Assembly: GCF_052216985.1 (NCBI RefSeq)
Contig: NZ_JBQOUY010000014.1
Location: 1-64,000, forward strand
Reading direction: 5' to 3'
Origin: Acidaminococcus fermentans_A
Lineage (GTDB): Bacteria > Bacillota > Negativicutes > Acidaminococcales > Acidaminococcaceae
DNA: 64,000 nucleotides
Shown: positions 7,493 through 15,353 of the stretch, in pieces
Numbering within the stretch: the first letter of the stretch is position 1
Layout of the letters: each line of letters opens with the position of its first letter
Notes under the pieces: model-generated
The model's input: the letters and a program-made list of their open reading frames with translations, nothing else
Told to the model about the DNA's origin: nothing
The model's database searches: none
Translations under genes and position numbers: made by a program

Positions 7493-8348
7493 CAGCGCTA
7501 TCCGGATTTCCGATTTTTATTTTGCTTACTTGAACAGTGATCTGGTCCTGAAGGACATCAACCTAGATATCCAGAAGGGCAGCTTCACGGCCATTGCTGG
7601 TCCCAGCGGTGCGGGCAAGACCACTCTGTGTAAAGCCATGACGGGGATCGTCCCCCATTATTATGGCGGCCGGTACCACGGTTCTGTAGAAGTCCTGGGA
7701 GAAGACATCCGGGGCCGGAAGATCTCAGAGATCGCCATGCGGGTGGGGATCATGCTGGATGACTACGAAAGCCAGATGGTTTCCCTGACGGCTGGAGAAG
7801 AAATCGCTTTCGGCCTCTTGAACCACGGCTTCTCTCCGGAAGAAGTGGATGCCCGGGTGAGCCAGGCATTGGAAGATGTAGGGCTTCCTGGCCGGGAAAA
7901 CTATCAGCTGGACGAGTTGTCCGGAGGCCAGCGCCAACGGCTGCTGCTGGCTTCTGTACTGGCCTGCCGGCCGGAAGTCCTGATCTTGGACGAACCGATT
8001 TCTGCCCTGGATCCGGATGGAGCCCGGTCCCTGTATGGGCTCCTGTACAAAATCTACCAGCAGCACGGGATGACGGTGGTGGTAGTAGAACATGACCTGA
8101 ACTACCTGCTGCCCTATATGACGGATCTGGTGCTGATCAGCGGCGGAGAGGCAAGAGTCCAGGGACACTTTGAAGAAGCGGCCCGGGCTGCCTTTGCCCA
8201 GGAAGACCTGCGGGAAAATCTGCCGGAACTGTGGCTGGTGAAACTAGGAATGGAAGCAAAATATCAGATGCCATTGGGGAACTGGAGAACGGAAGAAGAA
8301 GCAGAAAAAGAATTGCTCCAGAAATTTCAGGGAGGCGGTAAGGCATGA
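7485..8348 (+). CDS. ecfA: ECF transporter ATPase (first)
   Basis: A 287-residue ABC ATPase energising the ECF module on the cytoplasmic side. Walker A is GPSGAGKTT (near residue 38), the signature LSGGQRQR (near 145), Walker B VLILDEP (near 163), and the switch His is in VVVVEHD. The start is the ATG at 7485, following GGAGGG and overlapping the S-component stop. Its stop overlaps the next start as ATGA. The gene order S-A-A'-T gives a dedicated (group I-like) arrangement. Confidence 0.93.
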   Translation: MSDSAIRISDFYFAYLNSDLVLKDINLDIQKGSFTAIAGPSGAGKTTLCKAMTGIVPHYYGGRYHGSVEVLGEDIRGRKISEIAMRVGIMLDDYESQMVSLTAGEEIAFGLLNHGFSPEEVDARVSQALEDVGLPGRENYQLDELSGGQRQRLLLASVLACRPEVLILDEPISALDPDGARSLYGLLYKIYQQHGMTVVVVEHDLNYLLPYMTDLVLISGGEARVQGHFEEAARAAFAQEDLRENLPELWLVKLGMEAKYQMPLGNWRTEEEAEKELLQKFQGGGKA

Positions 8349-9154
8349 TTGAAGCAAAAGCAGTGAACTTTGCCTATCGGAGAGGTGTCCCTGTGCTGCA
8401 GGATATCAGCTGCCGGGTGGAAGACGGGGAAGCGGCAGCCCTGCTGGGCCATAACGGCAGCGGCAAGACCACCCTGAGCCGGCTGTTCATGGCGTTGGAC
8501 CATCCCCGGAGCGGCCAGGTGCTGGTGGATGGAGTGGATATCGTAGATTGTGAACCGGCCGATCTGGCGGACAAGGTAGGATATGTGTTCCAGAATCCGG
8601 ATCTGCAGCTGCTGGGGGATACGGTCTATGATGAAGTGGCTTACGGGCTCCAGAATCGGAAGATGCCCAAGGAGACCTTGGACCGGCAGGTCCGGGAGGC
8701 TGTGGAAGCCATGGGGCTGACTCCCTATCTGGACCAGTATCCCCGGGGACTGTCCTTCGGGCAGAAACGGCGGTTGGGGGTGGCTGTGGCTCTGGCTCTC
8801 CAGCCCCGGACCCTGATTTTGGATGAAATCACCAACGGCCAGGATGAACAGGAAAAACAGCACATGATGGAGTACCTGTCCCGGCTCCAGAAAGAAAAAC
8901 ATATGACCTTGATCCTGATCACCCACGATATGGAAATCGCCCGGAAATATACGGACCATGCCCTGGTACTCCATAACGGCCAGCTGGTCTATGACGGGAA
9001 GACGGCGGAACTGTTCGATGGGAAGCGGCCTGTGGAAGAATGGGGATTGAAGCAGCCGGTCCTGGCCCGTTTGGGGGCTCTGTTCGGAGTGGCTGCGGAC
9101 AGTCCGGAAGACCTGTGCAGCAAGATCCAGCCGAAAGAAGGTGCCGAAGCATGA
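8345..9154 (+). CDS. ecfA': ECF transporter ATPase (second)
   Basis: A 269-residue ABC ATPase that pairs with the preceding one. Walker A is GHNGSGKTT (near residue 37). The signature is the non-canonical LSFGQKRR, which is common in second ECF ATPases. Walker B is TLILDEIT and the switch His lies in ILITHD. The start overlaps the upstream stop by 4 bases (ATGA), with GGGAGG upstream. The asymmetry of the two ATPases fits the EcfA-A' heterodimer. Confidence 0.93.
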   Translation: MIEAKAVNFAYRRGVPVLQDISCRVEDGEAAALLGHNGSGKTTLSRLFMALDHPRSGQVLVDGVDIVDCEPADLADKVGYVFQNPDLQLLGDTVYDEVAYGLQNRKMPKETLDRQVREAVEAMGLTPYLDQYPRGLSFGQKRRLGVAVALALQPRTLILDEITNGQDEQEKQHMMEYLSRLQKEKHMTLILITHDMEIARKYTDHALVLHNGQLVYDGKTAELFDGKRPVEEWGLKQPVLARLGALFGVAADSPEDLCSKIQPKEGAEA

Positions 9155-9819
9155 AGATTACAGCTTTTACCAAACTGATCCTGGTGCTGGCGGTGACGGC
9201 CTGGGTGTTCCTGCTGCCCATCCCGGCGGTGGCTACCCTGCTGGCGCTGGAACTGGTGATCCTGCTGTATATCAAGCGGGACCGGATGACCATGGCGGCC
9301 ATCGGGACCCTGACAGTGTTCACCGGGATGATGGTGGTGCTCCAGCTGCTGTTCGGCTCTCCCCTCTATGTGGCCCTCACCGGGGGCCTGCGGATGTTCG
9401 TCATGACCACCGCTTTCCTGTGCCTCCTGGCTTCCACCCGGATCCAGGACATTGCCCAGGCTCTGGTGGAGAAATTCCATATGCCCTATGAATATGCCTT
9501 CATGCTCACCACGGCTCTGCGGTTCGTGCCGGATTTCCTGTCGGATTCCGCCATTACCCTGGATGCCCAGTCTTGCCGGGGCTATTCCAACCGGGGGAAT
9601 GCCTTCAAACGGCTCTACGCCTATCTAGCCGTGGTGAAGCCCCTGGTGATGCGGGCGGTGGCCAAATCGGACACCCTGGCCCTTTCCATGGAACTGAAGG
9701 GTTTCGGGCCCAATACCTACAAGAACCGCCGGCCCATGAAACTGCACCTGGGGGATTATGCTACATTGCTGGTGGTGGTCATTCTTAGTACATATCCGAT
9801 ATGGGTAAAGCATATTTAG
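9151..9819 (+). CDS. ecfT: ECF transporter transmembrane component EcfT
   Basis: A 222-residue integral membrane coupling protein with several hydrophobic segments in the first 110 residues. Downstream are the EcfT coupling-helix motifs that dock on the ATPases: AQSCRGY (Ala-x-x-x-Arg-Gly form) near residue 137 and the second Ser/Glu-x-x-Gly element SMELKGFG near 181. The ATG at 9151 overlaps the upstream stop by 4 bases. It completes the ECF operon. A large palindromic repeat starts right after its stop. Confidence 0.92.
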   Translation: MKITAFTKLILVLAVTAWVFLLPIPAVATLLALELVILLYIKRDRMTMAAIGTLTVFTGMMVVLQLLFGSPLYVALTGGLRMFVMTTAFLCLLASTRIQDIAQALVEKFHMPYEYAFMLTTALRFVPDFLSDSAITLDAQSCRGYSNRGNAFKRLYAYLAVVKPLVMRAVAKSDTLALSMELKGFGPNTYKNRRPMKLHLGDYATLLVVVILSTYPIWVKHI

Positions 9820-9821
9820 CT

Positions 9822-9962
9822 AACGCATAACCCCTGCACACAATAAGACCTCATCTGCTTTGTCAGCGAAGATTTTGGAGCCGGGCATGTACCACTATGT
9901 ACTATGCCCAACTCCAAAATCTCCGCTTTCGTGCATCTGGGGCCTTCTTGTGCGCAGGGAAG
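9822..9962. repeat. Large palindromic repeat, copy A
   Basis: An imperfect inverted repeat of about 130-140 bp. The left arm runs through ATCTGCTTTGTCAGCG and CATGTAC. The right arm returns through GTACTATGCCC, CTCCAAAATCTCCGC and GTGCATCTGGGG. It starts just after the ecfT stop with the flank CTAACGCATAACCC, which is also found at the other two copies. Its stem sequence (AGATTTTGGAG) differs from copies B and C, but the two arms still match each other. Confidence 0.85.
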
Positions 9963-9983
9963 AAGTCGGAGGTTATACAACGA

Positions 9984-10017
9984 ACCAAAATCTCCGTCTT
10001 CGCGTATCTGGGCACAC
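9984..10017. repeat. Partial copy (right arm) of the palindromic repeat
   Basis: CAAAATCTCCGTCTTCGCG followed by TATCTGGGCACAC resembles only the right arm of the repeat at 9822-9962. It looks like a degraded or truncated second copy directly upstream of tex. Confidence 0.6.
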
Positions 10018-10039
10018 CTTTTCACGAAAGGACAATAAA

Positions 10040-12214
10040 ATGAAACAAACTGACATCGCCCCGGCCATTGCCCGGGAACTTTCCGTCCAGCCCTGGCAGG
10101 TGGAAAGGACTGTAGAATTACTGGATGGAGGGAATACGGTTCCCTTCATCGCCCGTTACCGGAAAGAAGCCACAGGGTCCCTGCTGGATGAACAGATCCG
10201 GACCATCGAGGAACGGCTGGGGACTCTCCGGAACCTGGTAAAGCGCCAAGAAGAGATCCTGGCCAAGATCGACGAACAGGGAAAACTCACGCCGGAACTG
10301 CGCCAGGTCATCGAAAACGCCCAGAAATTGACTGAACTGGAAGATTATTACCTGCCTTATAAGCAAAAACGGCGTACCTGTGCCCAACAAGCCAGAGAAA
10401 AAGGCTTGGAACCCTTGGCTACTGCGTTCCTGATCCAACGGGACCTGAAGGGGGATGCCCTGACCGCTGCCCGGGCTTATGTTGATCCGGAAAAGGGCGT
10501 GGAAACGGCGGAAGACGCCCTGGCCGGAGCCAGGGACATCGTGGCGGAAATGGCAGCGGAAGATCCCACCTTGCGTCAGACGCTCCGGGAACAACTCTGG
10601 AACCACGGCTTCCTCCAGACCGAACTGGTGGAAGAGGCGGAAGAAGCCCAAACCTTCCTGATGTACGCCGATTACCGGGAACCGGTCCGGACCTTGCCTT
10701 CCCACCGGGTACTGGCTATCAACCGAGGAGAAAAGAAGGGCTGTTTGAAAGTCCATCTGGTATGGGATGAACAGAACGCGCTCCGGAAGATGGAATGGCG
10801 GGTCCTCCGCCGGCCCTGCATCTACCGGGAGCAGCTGAAGGAAGCCCTGGCGGACAGCTGGAAGCGACTGTTGTTCCCGGCTTTGGAACGGGAAATCCGG
10901 AACCAACTGACAGAACAGGCGGAAGCCCAGGCTATCAAAGTGTTTGGTGCCAATCTGGGACAGCTGCTGCTCCAGGCTCCGCTGGGAGGCCATACGGTAA
11001 TGGGCCTTGATCCAGGCTATCGGACCGGGTGCAAAGTGGCAGTGGTGGATCCTACCGGCCAGGTACTGGACCATGGAGTGATCCAGGTGACCCAGAGCGA
11101 AGGTCAGAAGAAAAAGGCCAAAACCCTGCTCCTTTCTATGATCAAAAAGTATCATGTGACCCTGCTGTCTATTGGCAATGGCACAGCTTCCTATGAAACG
11201 GAGCAGTTTGCCGCTCAGCTGATCCAAGAGAATCAGCTGAAGGATGTCCATTATCTGATTACAAACGAAGCCGGCGCCTCCGTCTATTCCGCCTCCAAAC
11301 TGGCCCAGGAGGAGCTGCCGGAATACGATGTGACCATCCGGGGTGCCGTATCCATGGCCCGGCGGGTCCAGGATCCTTTGGCAGAACTGGTGAAGATCGA
11401 TCCCCAGGCCATCGGGGTGGGACAGTACCAGCACGATGTGGACCAGAAAGCCCTGGCTGGCACCCTGGATGGAGTGGTGGAACGGGTGGTGAACCATGTT
11501 GGGGTGGACCTGAATACCGCTTCTCCCGCCCTGCTCCGCCATGTGGCCGGGATCACTTCGGCTACCGCCGGGAATATCGTAGCGTACCGGAATGCCCATG
11601 GCCGGTTCACCGGGCGGCGGCAGCTGCTGAAGGTGCCCCGGCTGGGTCCGGCTGCCTTTACCCAGTGTGCTGGCTTCCTGCGGATCCACGGAGGCAAATC
11701 TCCCTTGGATGATACCCCCGTCCATCCAGAATCCTATGGACTGGCCCATCAGATCCTGGAAAAGCTGGGATTTACCCTGGAAGACCTGCAGGACAAAGAA
11801 AAGCTGGCCCGGCTGGCAGATCGGCGGAAACAGGTGGACGAAGCCCGGCTGGCCCGGGAACTGGAGGCCGGGGAACCTACCGTCCATGATATCCTAGCTG
11901 CCCTGGTGGCTCCCGGACGGGATCCTCGAGCCGACCTTCCGGTCCCCCTTACCCGGCAGAACATCGTGAAGCTGTCCGACATCAAAGTAGGGAGCATCCT
12001 CCGGGGCACCATCCGAAACGTCACTGATTTCGGGGCCTTCGTGGATATAGGCATCAAAACCGCCGGCCTCATCCACATTTCCCACATGAGCGAAAAACGG
12101 GTCAAACATCCCCTGGATGTGGTCAGCGCCGGAGAGACGGTCCAGGTCAAGGTCATCAGTGTGGAGGAGAAGAGGGGGAGAATCGGACTTGCTTTAGTAA
12201 AGGCTGACGCATAA
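10040..12214 (+). CDS. tex: Tex-family RNA-binding transcription accessory protein
   Basis: A 724-residue Tex homologue. The order is the N-terminal helical Tex_N region, a YqgF/RNase H-like domain from about residue 325 (VMGLDPGYRTGCKVAVVD), helix-hairpin-helix motifs around 495-560 (DLNTASPALLRHVAGI), and a C-terminal S1 RNA-binding domain (GSILRGTIRNVTDFGAFVDIG, about residues 650-722). It binds nucleic acid and is linked to transcription and RNA turnover. The ATG at 10040 is chosen because GAAAGGAC lies just upstream; the longer open frame to 9860 runs through palindromic repeat sequence and is not credible. The stop is immediately followed by repeat copy B. Confidence 0.95.
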   Translation: MKQTDIAPAIARELSVQPWQVERTVELLDGGNTVPFIARYRKEATGSLLDEQIRTIEERLGTLRNLVKRQEEILAKIDEQGKLTPELRQVIENAQKLTELEDYYLPYKQKRRTCAQQAREKGLEPLATAFLIQRDLKGDALTAARAYVDPEKGVETAEDALAGARDIVAEMAAEDPTLRQTLREQLWNHGFLQTELVEEAEEAQTFLMYADYREPVRTLPSHRVLAINRGEKKGCLKVHLVWDEQNALRKMEWRVLRRPCIYREQLKEALADSWKRLLFPALEREIRNQLTEQAEAQAIKVFGANLGQLLLQAPLGGHTVMGLDPGYRTGCKVAVVDPTGQVLDHGVIQVTQSEGQKKKAKTLLLSMIKKYHVTLLSIGNGTASYETEQFAAQLIQENQLKDVHYLITNEAGASVYSASKLAQEELPEYDVTIRGAVSMARRVQDPLAELVKIDPQAIGVGQYQHDVDQKALAGTLDGVVERVVNHVGVDLNTASPALLRHVAGITSATAGNIVAYRNAHGRFTGRRQLLKVPRLGPAAFTQCAGFLRIHGGKSPLDDTPVHPESYGLAHQILEKLGFTLEDLQDKEKLARLADRRKQVDEARLARELEAGEPTVHDILAALVAPGRDPRADLPVPLTRQNIVKLSDIKVGSILRGTIRNVTDFGAFVDIGIKTAGLIHISHMSEKRVKHPLDVVSAGETVQVKVISVEEKRGRIGLALVKADA

Positions 12215-12345
12215 CCCAGGCGCACGATATGGGCCTATCTGCTTTGTCAGCGGGAATTTTTGAAAGCGACATGTACTACCATGTACTATGACGCATTCAA
12301 AAATTCCCGCTTTCGCGCATCTGGACCCATCTCGTGCGCCTGGCT
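12208..12345. repeat. Large palindromic repeat, copy B
   Basis: The left arm CCAGGCGCACGATATGGGCC...GCGGGAATTTTTGAAAGCG pairs with the right arm ATTCAAAAATTCCCGC...ATCTGGACCCATCTCG and TGCGCCTGG. The centre carries ACATGTACTACCATGTACTATG. The flank GACGCATAACCC overlaps the end of tex. Confidence 0.88.
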
Positions 12346-12582
12346 TCTTTTTCTATCCGCCCTTTTCAAGGGCGGGGGACCGGCCGTCAGGCTGGTGGTG
12401 GGTTAGCGGTGTCAGCTGCGTTTCCATTCCAGAAAAACCCGTGGGGTTTTCCTCCTTAACGACAAACGACCCACGATGAACGATGAACCCTTTGCGGGCG
12501 GACCTGGCGGGATTGCCGTGCAACCCTTGGTCCGCCCCTACGGATTTAACCACCCACCCACCCACCTACCTACCTACCCCCC
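12346..12582. other. Intergenic mosaic: heptamer array, GC hairpin, AC-rich tract
   Basis: No gene is seen. The region holds a 4 x 7 bp heptamer array (12461-12488: gacaaac, gacccac, gatgaac, gatgaac), a hairpin with 9-bp arms GGGCGGACC/GGTCCGCCC (about 12496-12537), and a short tandem tract of CACC/TACC units (12551-12582). It looks like accumulated intergenic repeat material between tex and pepT. Confidence 0.6.
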
Positions 12583-12592
12583 TGACTTCTTA

Positions 12593-12601
12593 TGGTATAA
12601 T
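12593..12601 (+). promoter_or_regulatory. Extended -10 promoter for pepT
   Basis: TGGTATAAT is a perfect TATAAT with the TGn extension, 34 bases before the ATG. No good -35 box is visible in the AC-rich tract. Confidence 0.6.
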
Positions 12602-12635
12602 ATCCCCAAAATAACCCTGCAAGGAGGAATTGCCC

Positions 12636-13904
12636 ATGTCCCAACTCACCGACCAACTGCTCGACCGTTTCCTGCGCTATGTGAATATTCCCTCCCAGAG
12701 CCGGGCGGGAGCAGCCCAGGTCCCCAGTACTCCAGAGCAATGGCATATGGCCCGGCAGCTGGAAGCGGAATTGGAGATCCTGGATCTGGAAGATCTCCAT
12801 CTCAGTGAGCACTGTGTCCTCACCGGATATCTGCCTGCCAACCTGCCCGCCGGTTTTATCGGGTCCGTGCCCAAGATCGGCTTCTGCTGCCATCTGGATA
12901 CAGTGGACGTGGACCTGAGCTCGGAAGTCCATCCCCAGGTGGTCCGGAACTATCCTGGCGGCGACGTGGTCCTCAACGCCGCTAAAGGGCTCATCATGAA
13001 GGCTGCTGACCATCCGGAACTGGTTCCCTATGTGGGGCAGGATATTGTGTTCACGGACGGGACCAGCGTCCTGGGTGCCGATAACAAAGCGGCCATCGCC
13101 AATGTGATGACCCTGCTCCAATACCTGACGGACCATCCGGAGATCCACCATGGAGCTATCTATGTGGCTTTCGTCCCGGACGAGGAAGTGGGACTGAAGG
13201 GTTCTAAAGCCTTGGACTGCAGCCGATTCCCGGTAGATTTCGCCTATACCATCGACTGCTGCGCTCTGGGAGAAGTGGTGTATGAAACTTTCAATGCCGG
13301 GTCTGCCACCGTGGAGATCCAGGGCATCAGCGCCCATCCCATGAACGCCAAGGGAAACCTGGTGAATCCCACCCTGCTAGCCGTGGATTTCGCCAATTTC
13401 TTCGACCGGAAGGAAACCCCGGAATGTACCGAAGGGAAGGCAGGGTATATCTGGATCAAGAGCATCCAGTCCAATGCGTCCCAGGCCACGGTACAGATGG
13501 CCATCCGGGACCACGACAAAACCCGGTACGAAGCCCGGAAACAGACCATCCTGGCCAATGTGGAACGGCTGAAAGCCCAGGAACCCCGGGCTCGGATCCG
13601 CTGCACCCTGGAAGACATCTACGGCAACATCGCCGATGCTATGACTCCGGATAATCGGGAAGCCGTAGATTTCCTCTACGAAGCCCTGGAAGAACTGGGC
13701 ATCTCTCCCAAGACCCTTGCTATGCGGGGAGGAACAGACGGCTCTTATTTGTCCACCCAGGGCATCTTCACCCCCAATTACTTTACAGGGGCCCTGAATT
13801 TCCATTCCCGGTACGAATTCCTGCCCCTGCCATCTTTGGAAAAATCCTGCCAGGTGACCTTGAAACTGGTAGAAAAAGTATTTCAGTCTGCTTGTGAAAA
13901 ATAA
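12636..13904 (+). CDS. pepT: Peptidase T (tripeptide aminopeptidase, M20)
   Basis: A 422-residue cytosolic zinc aminopeptidase that removes N-terminal residues from tripeptides. Metal and catalytic residues are visible in order: HLDTVD (near residue 86), DGTSVLGADNKAA (near 142), the Glu pair in VPDEEVGLKG (near 179), the Asp in YTIDCC (near 206), and the final His in LNFHSRYEF (near 388). Length is typical of PepT. The ATG at 12636 lies 8 bases after AGGAGG. A TTG two codons upstream is less likely. It fits a peptide- and amino-acid-fermenting lifestyle, as does the nearby gamma-glutamyltransferase. Confidence 0.95.
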   Translation: MSQLTDQLLDRFLRYVNIPSQSRAGAAQVPSTPEQWHMARQLEAELEILDLEDLHLSEHCVLTGYLPANLPAGFIGSVPKIGFCCHLDTVDVDLSSEVHPQVVRNYPGGDVVLNAAKGLIMKAADHPELVPYVGQDIVFTDGTSVLGADNKAAIANVMTLLQYLTDHPEIHHGAIYVAFVPDEEVGLKGSKALDCSRFPVDFAYTIDCCALGEVVYETFNAGSATVEIQGISAHPMNAKGNLVNPTLLAVDFANFFDRKETPECTEGKAGYIWIKSIQSNASQATVQMAIRDHDKTRYEARKQTILANVERLKAQEPRARIRCTLEDIYGNIADAMTPDNREAVDFLYEALEELGISPKTLAMRGGTDGSYLSTQGIFTPNYFTGALNFHSRYEFLPLPSLEKSCQVTLKLVEKVFQSACEK

Positions 13905-13971
13905 AACGGGAAAAAAGCATAAAACTTCCTTGAAAAATGGCTCCATTTCCTGTAAAGTGTAAGGAGCTCAG

Positions 13972-13977
13972 TATAAT
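13972..13977 (+). promoter_or_regulatory. -10 box for the AAA/DUF4143 gene
   Basis: A perfect TATAAT lies 39 bases before the start codon. The -35 region is weak. Confidence 0.4.
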
Positions 13978-14015
13978 CACGAACCGTATCCCATTGGAAA
14001 AGAAAGAGGAGTCCT

Positions 14016-15335
14016 ATGCTTCAGCGCAAGATTGAAAAGTTCCTGCAGACCTGGAAACAGGTCCCGAAACACAATCCCCTGGTGGTCAAGGGGTGCCGCC
14101 ATTGCGGAAAGACCACCTCCATCCTGGATTTTGCCAGGAAGGAATATGACCATGTGGTTTACCTGAATTTCCAGGAAAAACCAGATTACGCCGCTATCTT
14201 CAAAGATTCCCTGGATGTGAACTATCTGGTGATGCTGATCACGGCGCTAGCCGGGCCGGAAGCCGTATTCGAACCCTACCGGACGGTATTGGTCCTGGAT
14301 GAGATCCAGGAATGCCCAGAAGCCAGGACCGCTCTGAAGGCCTTCAAAATGGACGGACGGTATGATGTGATCGCGGCCGGATCCCTGCTGGGAGTCAAAG
14401 GCTACGGTAAGGAAGGGGCTCCCATTGCCGTGGGCTGCGAAACCGTTGTAAATATGGTCCCTCTGGATTTCGAGGAGTTCCTTTGGGCCAACGGGATCAC
14501 GTCCCCGGTCCTGGATATGCTCCACCAGAGCCTGGATCGGGAAACCCCGGTGCCGGAAGCCCTGCACCTGCGGCTCAATGAGCTGCTGCGCCAGTATGCC
14601 CTGGTAGGAGGGATGCCGGCTGTGGTGGAAGAATACGTCCGGAACCATGACTTGAAGAAAGTCCTGGAGATGCAGCAGAAGATCCTCCAGGATTATGAAG
14701 AGAACCTGTTCGTCCAGGTGAACAAAAGGGCCCGGGCCAAACTGAAGACGGTGCTGGAGGCTGTCCCGCTCCAGTTGGACAAGGAAAATAAAAAATACCA
14801 GTATGCCCAGCTGAAGAAAGGGTCCAAGGCTTCCCAGTTCGAAGGGGCGCTGCTGTGGCTGGAAGAAGCTGGCATCGTCACTCGGAGCTATAACCTGACG
14901 GAGCCGGGGCTGCCCCTGGAACGCCATGCGGTCCCCACCATTTTTAAAGTCTATATGAAAGATGTGGGGCTGTATGCGGCCATGCTCACCGGGGAAAACC
15001 GGCAGAAGCTCCTCCAGGGAGATCTGTCCGGCTGTCAGGGAGCTGTCTATGAGAGCCTGGCGGCGGATCTTCTGAGCAAGAGCGGCCGGAAGCTGTACTA
15101 CTATCACAAAAATTCTGGGCTGGAAGTGGATTTCGTCATCCTCCACGAAGGAAAAAGCACGTTGGTCAAAGCGACCCCTTCCACCGGGAATACCAAGAGC
15201 CTGAAGACCCTCCTCCAGCAGCCGGAAAAGTACCAGGTAGAACAGGCCATCCAGCTGGGGATGGATAATGTGGCCCGGAAGGGAAAAATCCTGGAACTGC
15301 CTTTATATTTCGGCTTTTTGGTAGGGGCTTACTGA
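14016..15335 (+). CDS. AAA ATPase with DUF4143 domain
   Basis: A 439-residue protein of the widespread AAA_14 plus DUF4143 family. Walker A is GCRHCGKTT (residues 26-34), Walker B LVLDEIQ (near 93), and sensor-like AAGSLLG (near 125). The C-terminal part (about 200-420) has the DUF4143 region, ending in a restriction-endonuclease-like segment, LEVDFVI then LVKA. Its second motif lacks the usual Glu/Gln-x-Lys form, so nuclease activity is doubtful. Function in this family is unknown. There is no partner gene apart from ggt, 18 bases downstream. The ATG follows AGAGGAG. Confidence 0.85.
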   Translation: MLQRKIEKFLQTWKQVPKHNPLVVKGCRHCGKTTSILDFARKEYDHVVYLNFQEKPDYAAIFKDSLDVNYLVMLITALAGPEAVFEPYRTVLVLDEIQECPEARTALKAFKMDGRYDVIAAGSLLGVKGYGKEGAPIAVGCETVVNMVPLDFEEFLWANGITSPVLDMLHQSLDRETPVPEALHLRLNELLRQYALVGGMPAVVEEYVRNHDLKKVLEMQQKILQDYEENLFVQVNKRARAKLKTVLEAVPLQLDKENKKYQYAQLKKGSKASQFEGALLWLEEAGIVTRSYNLTEPGLPLERHAVPTIFKVYMKDVGLYAAMLTGENRQKLLQGDLSGCQGAVYESLAADLLSKSGRKLYYYHKNSGLEVDFVILHEGKSTLVKATPSTGNTKSLKTLLQQPEKYQVEQAIQLGMDNVARKGKILELPLYFGFLVGAY

Positions 15336-15353
15336 TCCATAGGAGGTGCAAAA

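Noticed and set aside
9860..10039. N-terminal extension of tex
   Set aside because: The extension is translated palindromic repeat. The real start has its own ribosome-binding site at 10040.
12551..12582. CRISPR-like or microsatellite array in the CACC/TACC tract
   Set aside because: The units are four bases with no spacers. It is a short simple repeat only.
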